A DNA stretch of 64,000 nucleotides from Dysgonomonas sp. ZJ279. Its GTDB lineage: Bacteria; Bacteroidota; Bacteroidia; Bacteroidales; Dysgonomonadaceae. Positions within the stretch are counted from its first letter, which is position 1. Every line of letters starts with the position of its first letter. Location: contig NZ_JAAKEL010000005.1 of assembly GCF_011039205.1 (NCBI RefSeq), forward strand, positions 124,001-188,000. Reading direction: 5' to 3'. Positions 31,776 through 40,941 of this stretch are shown in pieces. Both the position numbers and the translations under genes were made by a program. The notes under the pieces are model-generated. The model made no database searches. It was not told where the DNA came from and saw only the letters and a program-made list of their open reading frames with translations.

Positions 31776-32816
31776 TTATATACCTTGAAAAACAAAAGGC
31801 TTTGATGGCGTAAAGTCTTTCAACGCATTTCCGGCATGAGTTTCGCCACTCACCAAATCCAACTTCAGCACTTTGCCTTTTTCTGAGAAATCTATATCCT
31901 TAAAGTTTACCCAAAATATATTAGGGTAGAGAGTCGATTCGAAAAAATAGACTCTGTTCTTCTGATCCGATACAGTTCTCCATCTTGTCGATGAAATATT
32001 AGGCTCGTTTGGTGTACTGATGCCATAAGGTACAGAAGCATTACGTATTACACTGAATACGCTGGCTACATTTATGCGGACATCTTCTACCTGTGGAATA
32101 GCATTTATATAATAAGATGCTCTCACAAACCTATCGGCGGCACGATTCGTTCCGGGTAGCATAGTTGCTCCTCCTATATTCTCCCAATATTTATTGAGAG
32201 CAAGCTGTTCGTCGAATACCGGAGAATTAGTCATCACCTGATACGACCTGTCGTGATGAATTACAAGTTTTCCTTTAATGTATTCGAATATAGCATTATC
32301 GCCTGTTGCATCAGATATAGAAAGATGGAGTGTTGCCATTCTGTCTTCTCCCGGCATATTATCCGAAACGACTTCAAATGTTTCTTTTTCTAGGAAAGAA
32401 ACAGCTTCGTCAACAGTCGCAAAATTGTCGAGTACATACTGTACCCATGCAGCGATAGTAAGACCGGGTTTCTTCTGATCCCATACAGCGTATTCCGATT
32501 CGGCTAACCAAAGTAGATTTGCCACTAATCCCTTTTCATTCATGCCATCCGTACTTGCGATATCGTATGCAGAAGCTATAACACTTCCATACTTAGATGT
32601 CCATTTCAGCGAATTAGGACCCACTTCGCCATTACGTTCCATTCCTCTTGGAAATACCCAGAGATTACTCATTATATCCTCTTTCCAGTCCATACTACGA
32701 GCTGTTAAGATGGTGTTGTTCGGACCCTGATATACTACTCGGGTACACGCTTTGATATCTTCTGCCGATAAGCAGATAATGATAGCTGTAAATAGAAAAC
32801 AGATTGTTTTTTTCAT
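31776..32816 (-). CDS. Choloylglycine-hydrolase family (linear amide C-N hydrolase)
   Basis: The 346-residue N-terminal-nucleophile hydrolase has a signal peptide that would be removed at ...DIKA, exposing Cys24 (CTRVVYQG). Arg40 and Asp43 (TARSMDW) fit the active-site pattern of bile salt hydrolases and penicillin V acylases. The family cleaves conjugated bile salts, penicillin V or acyl-homoserine lactones; the substrate here is undecided. The secreted form is frequent in Bacteroidota. Confidence 0.9.
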   Translation of the reverse strand: MKKTICFLFTAIIICLSAEDIKACTRVVYQGPNNTILTARSMDWKEDIMSNLWVFPRGMERNGEVGPNSLKWTSKYGSVIASAYDIASTDGMNEKGLVANLLWLAESEYAVWDQKKPGLTIAAWVQYVLDNFATVDEAVSFLEKETFEVVSDNMPGEDRMATLHLSISDATGDNAIFEYIKGKLVIHHDRSYQVMTNSPVFDEQLALNKYWENIGGATMLPGTNRAADRFVRASYYINAIPQVEDVRINVASVFSVIRNASVPYGISTPNEPNISSTRWRTVSDQKNRVYFFESTLYPNIFWVNFKDIDFSEKGKVLKLDLVSGETHAGNALKDFTPSKPFVFQGI

Positions 32817-32944
32817 ATTATTTAGTTGTTTATTCTATTAATAACATCTTATATCTGAGATTGTTTAAAGTATAGCGTATTGAAAATAGTATTTGTAAAC
32901 AAAAAAACGAGAACCTATGATTAGGCTCTCGTTTCCATATAATT

Positions 32945-33104
32945 TAAGAAGTCGTTTCGACTTTTTCTTTTTCGTATTATTTTGTCATCCTGAGGAACGA
33001 AGGATCTCTGTTGTGAGATGATTCACTATCGTTCAGCATGACAGAGAGTGTGAAAAAACAAACAAAAAGAAAGCCTTTTGAAAAGTCAATACGAACTCAT
33101 AGTA
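32945..33104. repeat. Composite mobile-like element, second copy of the 11629-11785 type
   Basis: The outer left end GAAGTCGTTTCGACTTTTTC and the outer right end CTTTTGAAAAGTCAATACGA plus ACTC are inverted repeats. The core at 32984-33042 begins GTCATCCTGAGGAACGAAGG and differs from the copy at 11670-11728 at only a few positions. It fills the gap between two minus-strand genes and has no ORF. Confidence 0.8.
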
Positions 33105-33115
33105 TATAATTCTGA

Positions 33116-34570
33116 TTATTTCAGATTTTCCAATGTTTTCAATAGGTAATTATAGAAACGCTCTACGGTATCTATCACAACATATTCGTCGGGAGAGTGT
33201 GGGCACATGATTGTAGGTCCAAAAGAAACAATATCCAATCCCGGTGTACTTCCTAAGATGATACCGCACTCCAGACCTGCATGTACGACTTTCACTTCGG
33301 CTGGTCTGCCAAACATTTCCTGAAACAGATGAGCCATTATATCCATCGTTTTCGATTTGGCATTAGGCTGCCATCCCGGATATGAAGCGTCTATTTCTAC
33401 TTTTGCACCGGCAAGAGCGAATGCACTTTCGAGAGCCGAGCATATCTCGTCTTTACGTGTTTCGGACGAACTGCGGGCAAGCATCTTAGCCTCTACTAAT
33501 CCCGGTGACGATTTTACCGATGCCAGATTTGTAGAAGTTTCTACGATACCTTCGAAGCTGGTAAGCATACTGATAACACCATTCTGACAAGCTACCACAG
33601 CATTGATAAGGCTGTCTTGTATCTCTTCGGGAATAAGCGTTTCGGGAAGTTCTGTTTTTTCTGCTTTGAATATCAGGTTTGGTTCTGTTGCCTTATATTC
33701 TTCTTTGTATATATCTTCGTACTCATTCACCAGATCGATGAGGTCTTGTGTGTCCTCTTGGGGGATAGTAACTATTGCGAATGCTTCGCGAGGGATAGCA
33801 TTGCGCAGCGAACCACCATCGATGGACGATAGGCGTACTTCGTAATCGCGAACTGCATCTTTTAAAAATTGGAACATCAGCTTGTTGGCATTGGCTCTGC
33901 CCAAATGTATTTCACCGCCCGAGTGACCGCCTTTTAATCCGATAAGACTGATCTTATATGCAACGTCACCTTCGGGTACTTCCACATCTTTATATTGGAA
34001 CGAAGCATTTACATCTGCTCCTCCGGCACAACCTACACACAATTCGCCTTCCTCTTCGGTATCAAGATTAAGCATGATGCTTCCTGTAAGGAATCCGGGC
34101 TCTAGTCCGAATGCTCCTGTCATACCGACTTCTTCGTCGATAGTGAAAAGAGCTTCAATTTTGCCGTGTTTGAGGCCTTTGTCTTCCAGTAGAGCCATCA
34201 TGGCAGCTACACCGATACCATTGTCGGCACCAAGTGTTGTAGAACGTGCCTTTACTTTATCGCCATCTATATATGCATCGATAGGATCTTTCGTGAAATC
34301 GTGCTTTACATCCGAGTTCTTTTGCGGAACCATATCCAGATGTGACTGCAATATTACGGTCGGTGTACTCTCCATTCCTGCCGAAGCCGGTTTTGTGATA
34401 AGTACATTGCCTACTTTGTCTTGCTTTGTATCCAAGCCCAACGATTTACCAAAGTCGCATACAAATTTTGTTACTTGGCTCATCTGTGCTGTCGGACGAG
34501 GTATCTGGGTCAATTCATAGAAATGCTCCCAAAGGCGTTGAGGTTTGAGGCTGGTTATTTCTTTCGACAT
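33116..34570 (-). CDS. pepD: Aminoacyl-histidine dipeptidase (M20C, PepD)
   Basis: The 484-residue cytosolic metallopeptidase hydrolyses carnosine-like and other dipeptides. Metal-binding motifs of the M20 family are present: LQSHLDMVPQ (about residue 76), LGADNGIGVAAMMALL, and DEEVGMTGAFGL with the catalytic Glu. GLKGGHSGGEIHLGRAN starts the lid domain. Length and motifs are normal for PepD. The promoter box TACCTTTG is at 34603-34610 on the minus strand. Confidence 0.95.
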   Translation of the reverse strand: MSKEITSLKPQRLWEHFYELTQIPRPTAQMSQVTKFVCDFGKSLGLDTKQDKVGNVLITKPASAGMESTPTVILQSHLDMVPQKNSDVKHDFTKDPIDAYIDGDKVKARSTTLGADNGIGVAAMMALLEDKGLKHGKIEALFTIDEEVGMTGAFGLEPGFLTGSIMLNLDTEEEGELCVGCAGGADVNASFQYKDVEVPEGDVAYKISLIGLKGGHSGGEIHLGRANANKLMFQFLKDAVRDYEVRLSSIDGGSLRNAIPREAFAIVTIPQEDTQDLIDLVNEYEDIYKEEYKATEPNLIFKAEKTELPETLIPEEIQDSLINAVVACQNGVISMLTSFEGIVETSTNLASVKSSPGLVEAKMLARSSSETRKDEICSALESAFALAGAKVEIDASYPGWQPNAKSKTMDIMAHLFQEMFGRPAEVKVVHAGLECGIILGSTPGLDIVSFGPTIMCPHSPDEYVVIDTVERFYNYLLKTLENLK

Positions 34571-34602
34571 AATTATGTTAGTTTAATTTGTTACTAATAT
34601 AA

Positions 34603-34610
34603 CAAAGGTA
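34603..34610 (-). promoter_or_regulatory. -7 promoter box (TACCTTTG) for pepD
   Basis: This TAnnTTTG match on the minus strand lies 32 bases before the pepD start. Confidence 0.6.
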
Positions 34611-34633
34611 AGAAAATATGAGAGGATAGAAGA

Positions 34634-34677
34634 GAAAAAGACTTGGGTTTTAGTCCAAGTCTTTTATATTATGTTAA
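34634..34677. repeat. Hairpin repeat, left copy flanking the redoxin gene
   Basis: The stem AAAAGACTTGG / CCAAGTCTTTT with an eight-base loop is followed by TATATTATGTTAA. The 23 bases 34655-34677 recur exactly at 36043-36065. Terminator-like hairpins are unusual here because the flanking genes are divergent. Confidence 0.8.
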
Positions 34678-34821
34678 ATGCCTGTCTTTGATAAAATATA
34701 GTATTTAAGATATTGTAATACTAAACTGATTTTTATTTAGTTATAATTAAATAGATTGTTAAATTGGAAGAGTTTATAACTCTTAATAGTCATTACCTGT
34801 TTTAACCAAAAATATTATATT

Positions 34822-36012
34822 ATGATGAGGCTTATTTTTTGTGTCTGTCTATTAACTATTTTAATGTCGTGTAGCAACACACCGTCGGATTCCTTTACAT
34901 TAGAAGGTTCTGTTAAGGGTTTAGAAGAAGGTGAAACCATTACATTATTCTATCCGTTGCTCCAAAACGATCAGTGGTGTGCAGTGACTGATACGACAAA
35001 AGTAATAGATGGTAAATTCTTTTTTAAGGGGAAAATCGATGAATTAACTCCTGTCTCATTATATTTGGGGGATATATTTGTTCAACTATATATTGAGCCT
35101 GCTGATATGAAGTTGATGGTGGATATGAGTCAGCCTTATGCCTACGAATTATCAGGAGCCGAGGTCGAAAAAGAAAACATTGAGTTAAAAAAAGAATTAG
35201 CATCCGATGAAAAAAAACAATATGAAAAGCTAATTGAAATCTTAAAGGTACTTGAGCAAATAAATTCATTGACTGATGAGGGACCTGTTCGTGACAGCCT
35301 GATAAATGTTTTTGAACAATGTAGAGCAGAAAGGAATACTATTACTGAAAGGCTGGATAAAACGCGTCTTGACTTTGTTCTGAAGCATAATACTTATCGC
35401 ATAGCTCCTCATTTGCTATATTTGGTTTCAAGAAATGACATTGTCGATGGTAATATGATCAAATCCATTTATAATGGCTTACCGGAACAGTCAAAAGCAA
35501 CTTCAATAGGTAAGCTTGCTTTTAAGCAGATTGAAAGTCAGGAGATGGCTGGTAATTCTATGGTTGGTGGTATCGCCCCCGATTTTAAAGTTGAAGATTT
35601 GTCAGGGAAAACTGTACAGTTGTCTGAATTTAGAAATAACAATTATGTCCTATTAGATTTCTGGGCAAGCTGGTGTGGTCCTTGTATAAAAGAAATCCCT
35701 AAGATGAAGAAAATACATAGTCAATATAAAGAGAAGGGATTGGTGATTATCGGTATATCTTGTGATACCGAAAGAGAAAACTGGCTAAAGGCAGTAGATA
35801 AGCATGAATTGGGTATATGGTCTCAGATTTTGAGTGCTCAGGGTGCAGATAATGCCCTTTTTAATCAAGATGATATAGCTGATTTCTATAAAGTAGACGC
35901 GATACCGTTTTGTGTATTGGTAGACAAGCAAGGAAAGATTGTAGCAAGGTGGCAGCATATTGGCGACGAACAGTTAATTGAGCTAGATAATATTTTAAAA
36001 ACTTCACTTTAG
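34822..36012 (+). CDS. Thioredoxin-like lipoprotein (DUF4369 + TlpA/ResA redoxin)
   Basis: The 396-residue protein has a lipobox (LTILMSC, Cys16). The N-terminal DUF4369-like domain covers about residues 22-115 (FTLEGSVKGLEEGETITLFY). A charged helical linker follows (about 120-190), then the redoxin domain (about 245-390) with WASWCGPCIKEIPK and the redox pair Cys285/Cys288. It would reduce or shuffle disulfides in periplasmic or surface proteins. The gene lies between two copies of a hairpin repeat, which suggests past duplication or insertion. Confidence 0.9.
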   Translation: MMRLIFCVCLLTILMSCSNTPSDSFTLEGSVKGLEEGETITLFYPLLQNDQWCAVTDTTKVIDGKFFFKGKIDELTPVSLYLGDIFVQLYIEPADMKLMVDMSQPYAYELSGAEVEKENIELKKELASDEKKQYEKLIEILKVLEQINSLTDEGPVRDSLINVFEQCRAERNTITERLDKTRLDFVLKHNTYRIAPHLLYLVSRNDIVDGNMIKSIYNGLPEQSKATSIGKLAFKQIESQEMAGNSMVGGIAPDFKVEDLSGKTVQLSEFRNNNYVLLDFWASWCGPCIKEIPKMKKIHSQYKEKGLVIIGISCDTERENWLKAVDKHELGIWSQILSAQGADNALFNQDDIADFYKVDAIPFCVLVDKQGKIVARWQHIGDEQLIELDNILKTSL

Positions 36013-36023
36013 GAATAAACGCA

Positions 36024-36065
36024 AAAAAGACTTGGGGAAATCCCAAGTCTTTTATATTATGTTAA
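36024..36065. repeat. Hairpin repeat, right copy flanking the redoxin gene
   Basis: The stem AAAGACTTGGG / CCCAAGTCTTT with a five-base loop, then TATATTATGTTAA. It can serve as the terminator of the redoxin gene. Its right half is identical to 34655-34677. Confidence 0.82.
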
Positions 36066-36068
36066 CGT

Positions 36069-36255
36069 CAGTTCGATATAAGGAAGGAATGATAAATCTT
36101 CATTCGAATTTGTCATCCCGAACTGAAAGGAGGGATCTCCTCTTGTATAACAAGGAGTAATCAAGATCCCTCACTGCGTTTCGGGATGACAGAGTAAACG
36201 AAAGATATATCTCGGTTCATAACTCAATTATATGATGTTTATATCGAACTCACAC
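36069..36255. repeat. Palindromic element with 'AGTTCGATATAA' outer ends
   Basis: The core at 36112-36190 has the left arm GTCATCCCGAACTGAAAGG and the right arm CACTGCGTTTCGGGATGAC; the two arms belong to different sequence variants of the family, as if recombined. The outer ends AGTTCGATATAA (about 36070) and GTTTATATCGAACTC (about 36238-36252) are inverted repeats. It lies between convergent genes. Confidence 0.75.
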
Positions 36256-36327
36256 TATGTTAATAAGATTCTATACCGATCTTTTCCACTCATATACTAT
36301 ATTGATATGAAAGAAATTGTACTCAGT

Positions 36328-38916
36328 TTAAAAGTCTTTATTAGTTAGAGTCCAGTCATTATCAAAATATCCTGCTGCTTCCATACCTGTTAATCCGTTT
36401 TTCAGTGCATCTGCACGATATATCATAAGATCAGGGAAACCTGTGATACCCGATATATAATTGTTAGGAGATGTGGCACGCATACCGATTTCACCTGTTC
36501 CTGCAACAACCCCCACAGAAGCAGTATTGCTGTTAGGGTGAGGATAAACGAAATAAGTTCCGAGATCATCACCCGTGAATGTTTTTCTGCCTGCTGTAAT
36601 CATTCCTTTACCCACTTGAATCGGGCTGTTTTTCAATAACAAAGGCCATGCGCTGTTATTATCCTTGTTGCCATAAATTACTACATTACGATCGGTATAT
36701 TTAGCCACTGTATATTCAGTATCAGGAATAACATCGATCGACCCGTTTCCGCGATAATAGAAAGTTTCAGCATCGAAGCGGGCTTTATTCTGGTACCATT
36801 CGTTTTCTTGCGCAGTTCCTTTTGTTGAATATACAAATACTACATTATTGCCATAAGCGTTCTTGAATCCGCCATAGCGACCGGAATATTTGTTTTTCAA
36901 ATTCACCTCGCCTTTCACCTGCCATTTATCGTTTTCAAGAGCGAAAATTGCTTCTTTGTCGGTCGGTACAGATAATGTTTGCCCTGCAATATTAACTGCG
37001 ATTTGTTTGTTTTCGAGCATCAGAGAAGGGATGTCAAGAACCAACAAGGCTACATTCTCTATTTTGACAACTTGAATTGTATCTTTATTCAAACGAGCTT
37101 GTACATTACTAAAGTCGAAAGGCTTGATTTGTTGCTCTACCTTTATCCAATAGTCTTTTGGCGAGATTGCAGGAGATGCTGTATGGAAATCTATTTCTTT
37201 TACATCTTTAGCTTCCGGAATCGAATGGCGAGAGAAAAATTCAAATATCGGATTCCAATCTACACTATGGTTTCCAAACCAATGCTCTCCTCCGGGATAT
37301 TCATAATAGCAGAAGTCCGGATGGAATTTACCCAATACTTCACGCATACGACGTGCATTTGATGGTGAAACAACACTGTCTGCACTTCCGTGGAAAATAT
37401 ATACTCCGGATTGTTTCAGATTTTTGGCTAACGAGACAACACGTCCACCGTTGCCACCACGTTTGAAAGCATCGTAAGTTGAGTTGTCATCGTGCATAGC
37501 ATCACCTTTTCCTCTTCCATAACTGGCAATGTCTGGATAGCCGGCACAAGGCGCAACCGCTGCAAATTTGTCGGGATAAGTTGTCCCTAAGAACCATGAA
37601 CCGTGTCCACCCATAGAATGACCGGTCAGGTATATTTTTGATTTATCGGGTTGAAATACACGCTTTGCTTCTTCTAAAACTTCTAAACCGTCTATACGAC
37701 CCCATTCTTCCCAGTTAAAGCCATAGGGACGACGGTTGGTTGCTGCAATAATATCCGTCCAATCTTTCGAACTATATGCTCTGGCTTGGTTGCGGGCTTC
37801 TACACCTGCTCCGTGAACAGACAGTACCATCGCTTTTGTTTCACCTGTATTTTTACGTATCGCAGGAGCAACACTATAATATTGCACACTTCCATCTATC
37901 AGGCTTATAAACGTGCGTTCGTGATGAACCGATGGCAAAACCTGACGGAACTCGACATCTGTCTGGTCTATTATTTTTCCCGATTTATCCAGTAATTCAA
38001 TCTTTGCGATAATGTTTCCTCCCTCAGAGCCATTGTTATTCGCAGGGGCAGGAATTTTATATTTGACCTTTCTTACAGTCAAAGGCATTACATCTTGAGT
38101 TTTATACTCTTCTTTGCGACCATCAGCGAGTGTGGCGCGTATCGTTAGTCCCTGCAACGGTTTTTCGGTCGTGTTTATTACCCGGATAGCAGCCCATTTA
38201 GAGTCGTTCTCTCCAATGATAATATCAGGTATAGTCATATCACGTTTTGTAAACATGATTGGTTTTTCAGGTTTCACGAGTTTAGATGCTACCTTTCCAA
38301 AACGTCCGGGTGTGTAAACGAATTCATTCAAACCTTTTTTTAGCTTAATTGGAGTCAATGTATAACCAAAATCGTAATGATCTCCCTCGTGGGGCATTCC
38401 ATTCACATAAGTACGTGTTCCTCCTGTTGTTTCCAACAGTACAATTTGCTCCTTTGGAGAGTCGTATGATGTGTATAGGAAGGCAGAGCGTAGTTCAGGG
38501 CGTTTGAATAATCCCGTAGAGTCGGCTTCCATGGCTGTCCATGTCCATTGAGGAAGTAATTTCATCGCGTTTTCACCCTTGCTTTGAGCTAACCATCTCA
38601 GATAAGAATCTTCTACCTGACCATCCATGTTAGGATAAGAATATCCGATCGCAGATCCGTCTTTGGGTGTTATAAAGTTTCCCGTAGCATACATCCATGC
38701 TATCATGTCTTGTCCATTGAACAATGTTCCCGGGTTAGTACCGCCGGGTAGTAAAAACCCGTTGCGAAAGTTATGAGATACTTCTCCCTCTTCAGTTTTT
38801 TCGACCTTTTCCTGTCCGAAAATTGTCACAATGTTTTGTGCCGGAATATTTTGTGTGGAAATGGCTGCAAGAAGCAAGAATCCTGCAATCTTTGCGTATA
38901 AATTTTGTTTTATCAT
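36328..38916 (-). CDS. Large secreted esterase/peptidase with alpha/beta-hydrolase core
   Basis: The 862-residue protein has a signal peptide (IAGFLLLAAISTQNIPAQ). An N-terminal beta-rich part (about 30-330) precedes a catalytic domain (about 345-590) with the elbow YLTGHSMGGHGSWFLG (Ser434), a probable Asp in FHGSADSVVSPSN and His in YPGGEHWFGNH. The core resembles polyhydroxybutyrate-depolymerase/feruloyl-esterase type prolyl-oligopeptidase relatives. The C-terminal 250 residues are beta-rich with no recognised domain. The substrate is unknown; polysaccharide deacylation is possible. Confidence 0.82.
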   Translation of the reverse strand: MIKQNLYAKIAGFLLLAAISTQNIPAQNIVTIFGQEKVEKTEEGEVSHNFRNGFLLPGGTNPGTLFNGQDMIAWMYATGNFITPKDGSAIGYSYPNMDGQVEDSYLRWLAQSKGENAMKLLPQWTWTAMEADSTGLFKRPELRSAFLYTSYDSPKEQIVLLETTGGTRTYVNGMPHEGDHYDFGYTLTPIKLKKGLNEFVYTPGRFGKVASKLVKPEKPIMFTKRDMTIPDIIIGENDSKWAAIRVINTTEKPLQGLTIRATLADGRKEEYKTQDVMPLTVRKVKYKIPAPANNNGSEGGNIIAKIELLDKSGKIIDQTDVEFRQVLPSVHHERTFISLIDGSVQYYSVAPAIRKNTGETKAMVLSVHGAGVEARNQARAYSSKDWTDIIAATNRRPYGFNWEEWGRIDGLEVLEEAKRVFQPDKSKIYLTGHSMGGHGSWFLGTTYPDKFAAVAPCAGYPDIASYGRGKGDAMHDDNSTYDAFKRGGNGGRVVSLAKNLKQSGVYIFHGSADSVVSPSNARRMREVLGKFHPDFCYYEYPGGEHWFGNHSVDWNPIFEFFSRHSIPEAKDVKEIDFHTASPAISPKDYWIKVEQQIKPFDFSNVQARLNKDTIQVVKIENVALLVLDIPSLMLENKQIAVNIAGQTLSVPTDKEAIFALENDKWQVKGEVNLKNKYSGRYGGFKNAYGNNVVFVYSTKGTAQENEWYQNKARFDAETFYYRGNGSIDVIPDTEYTVAKYTDRNVVIYGNKDNNSAWPLLLKNSPIQVGKGMITAGRKTFTGDDLGTYFVYPHPNSNTASVGVVAGTGEIGMRATSPNNYISGITGFPDLMIYRADALKNGLTGMEAAGYFDNDWTLTNKDF

Positions 38917-38986
38917 AATACCAATATTTAAGAAGGTTATTAAGTCGTCGTGTGCTGGTATTGTATATTAATACCTTAAATCGGGT

Positions 38987-40000
38987 TTATCTCTTGCTCT
39001 TTCTTATCGACAGAGCAGCTATACCAACCAATCCGCAAAGAATAACCCAAAGCGATTGGGTGGTGAATACACCTGTGGCAAATGCAGTAGCCGATAATTT
39101 GTCTACACCATACAATCCTAATGATGCTACAACGGCAACGTGCCACGGCCCTAATCCTCCGTTAGATGGTACACCCATGCTGATACTGCTTAGTGCAAAG
39201 GCAATAAGCCCTGCGGTTACGCCAAGATGTTCTGTGAATTCAAAAGCGTAGAATGTAGTGTAAAAGTAAAGGAAGTAAGAACCCCATATACCGATGGTAT
39301 AAAGGAACAATCTGTTTTTTGTCTTCATCTTCCAGATAGCTTTCATGTCTTTGCCCATACCTACTACAAGGTCGGTAATCTTTTTTACGATGAAGTTGTT
39401 TTTGAAAAATTTGAATATAACGTATGTTCCGATCACAAGAACAGCAATTGATATGTAAAGTATAGGTGATTGTAGAACGCCCAGAACTGAATTAAGAGCT
39501 TCTTCGTTTTCTTCAAGCTGCGAGATGAAGAACTGCATATTGAACAGAAAAGCAAATAATGAGATGCACAAAACCGTAATTGTATCGAATATACGGTCTA
39601 CAATCATTGTCCCGAAGAGTTTCGAAAAAGGAATGTTTTCTTCTTTAGCGATAACTCCGCATCGCCAGATTTCTCCCGCACGAGGTAATACGAAGTTGAC
39701 GGCATAGCCCCCATAGATGGAAAAATTAAGATTCGATACTTTCGGGTTGTATCCTAACGGTCTGATAAGTAGTTGCCAACGGTAACCTCTTATGGTGTTT
39801 CCCAGCAAGCCGAATATTAGCGAAAAGGCAAGTATGCCCCAGTTGGCATCTTCAAGCACAGTCCACAATTCTGTAAGGTTGATATCTTTGAAAAGATAAT
39901 AAATAATCGCAATACCCAAAGCAAGAGGGAGTACGACCTTTACAAACTTGTTTATCAGTGAACTTTTTTTAGACGTTTTTTCTTCCTCTTTGGTATCCAT
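38987..40000 (-). CDS. Flippase-like membrane protein (UPF0104 / LPG synthase TM region)
   Basis: The 337-residue protein has about eight membrane segments. FVKVVLPLALGIAIIYYLF near the N-terminus, GNTIRGYRWQLLIRPLG (about residues 67-83), NFVLPRAGEIWRCGVIAKEE and GVPSNGGLGPWHVAVVASLG are the conserved loops of this family. Relatives share the transmembrane part of lysyl-phosphatidylglycerol synthase but lack the transferase half; some are glycan or lipid flippases. It is divergent from rsmA with 106 bases between. Confidence 0.88.
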   Translation of the reverse strand: MDTKEEEKTSKKSSLINKFVKVVLPLALGIAIIYYLFKDINLTELWTVLEDANWGILAFSLIFGLLGNTIRGYRWQLLIRPLGYNPKVSNLNFSIYGGYAVNFVLPRAGEIWRCGVIAKEENIPFSKLFGTMIVDRIFDTITVLCISLFAFLFNMQFFISQLEENEEALNSVLGVLQSPILYISIAVLVIGTYVIFKFFKNNFIVKKITDLVVGMGKDMKAIWKMKTKNRLFLYTIGIWGSYFLYFYTTFYAFEFTEHLGVTAGLIAFALSSISMGVPSNGGLGPWHVAVVASLGLYGVDKLSATAFATGVFTTQSLWVILCGLVGIAALSIRKSKR

Positions 40001-40070
40001 ATATGCTTGTGAGTCGTTCGTTTTTTTGTATTTATGTTGCTCTGATAGTCAGGTTTTAGCAATAAAACAC

Positions 40071-40078
40071 TACCTTTG
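40071..40078 (+). promoter_or_regulatory. -7 promoter box (TACCTTTG) for rsmA
   Basis: This TAnnTTTG match lies 29 bases before the ATG at 40107 and rules out the much longer upstream ORF extension. Confidence 0.65.
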
Positions 40079-40106
40079 CGCGGCAAAGATAATGATATTT
40101 ATTAGT

Positions 40107-40919
40107 ATGAGAGAAGTTAAGCCAAAGAAATTCTTAGGACAGCACTTTCTGAAAGACCTCGGTATTGCGAAGCAAATAGCTGATACAATGGATGGTTTTC
40201 CAGGAGTACCCATCGTGGAGGTGGGTCCCGGTATGGGAGTATTAACTCAGTTTCTGCTAGAAAAAGACAGGGATTTGACGGTCGTAGAACTCGATCGCGA
40301 TTCGGTTCCTTATCTTAACGAACATTATCCGGCACTACGTGGACATATTATAGAAGGCGATTTTCTTCAACTGGATTTGGGAGACCTTTACAAAGATAAA
40401 TTCTGTGTGATAGGTAATTATCCCTACAATATATCTTCTCAGATATTTTTTAAGGTACTTGAATATAAAGATCAGGTGGTTTGCTGTTCGGGTATGCTAC
40501 AAAAAGAAGTAGCCGAACGTATTGCTGCCAAGCCCGGTGGGAAAACCGGTGGTATATTGAGCATTCTTTTGCAGGCATGGTATGATGTAGAGTATCTCTT
40601 CACTGTCAGCGAAAAAGTCTTCGACCCTCCCCCCAAAGTCAAGTCGGCGGTGGTAAGGCTTGTTCGCAACGATCGACAGAGTCTGGGCTGTAACGAAAAG
40701 TTGTTTAAAACGGTTATAAAAACAAGCTTTAATCAACGACGCAAAACTTTACGTAATTCGATGAAACCTCTGCTAGGTAAAGATTGCGAAGCTTACAGTC
40801 TACCCATTTTCAGTAAACGCCCCGAACAATTGTCGGTGACCGAATTTGTCGAATTGACAAATATCACGGCAGCATTCTTGTCGGAAGGAGGCATAGGAGG
40901 AGAGAAGAAAATAGAGTAA
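40107..40919 (+). CDS. rsmA: 16S rRNA (A1518/A1519) dimethyltransferase RsmA/KsgA
   Basis: The 270-residue SAM enzyme dimethylates two adenines in helix 45 of 16S rRNA late in 30S assembly. Motifs: PKKFLGQHFLKD at the N-terminus, VEVGPGMGVLTQFLLE (SAM site), NYPYNISSQIFFK (catalytic N-x-P-Y) and FDPPPKVKSAVVRL. Starting at MREVKPKK gives the normal length; the open frame upstream reads into a promoter. corA follows after 22 bases, so the two are probably co-transcribed. Confidence 0.97.
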   Translation: MREVKPKKFLGQHFLKDLGIAKQIADTMDGFPGVPIVEVGPGMGVLTQFLLEKDRDLTVVELDRDSVPYLNEHYPALRGHIIEGDFLQLDLGDLYKDKFCVIGNYPYNISSQIFFKVLEYKDQVVCCSGMLQKEVAERIAAKPGGKTGGILSILLQAWYDVEYLFTVSEKVFDPPPKVKSAVVRLVRNDRQSLGCNEKLFKTVIKTSFNQRRKTLRNSMKPLLGKDCEAYSLPIFSKRPEQLSVTEFVELTNITAAFLSEGGIGGEKKIE

Positions 40920-40941
40920 TGTACCCTTAAAAAATAAGTAC

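Noticed and set aside
39948-40106. N-terminal extension of rsmA in the open frame
   Set aside because: It overlaps the start of the divergent flippase gene and reads through the -7 box at 40071-40078; the family start MREVKPKKFLGQHF is at 40107.
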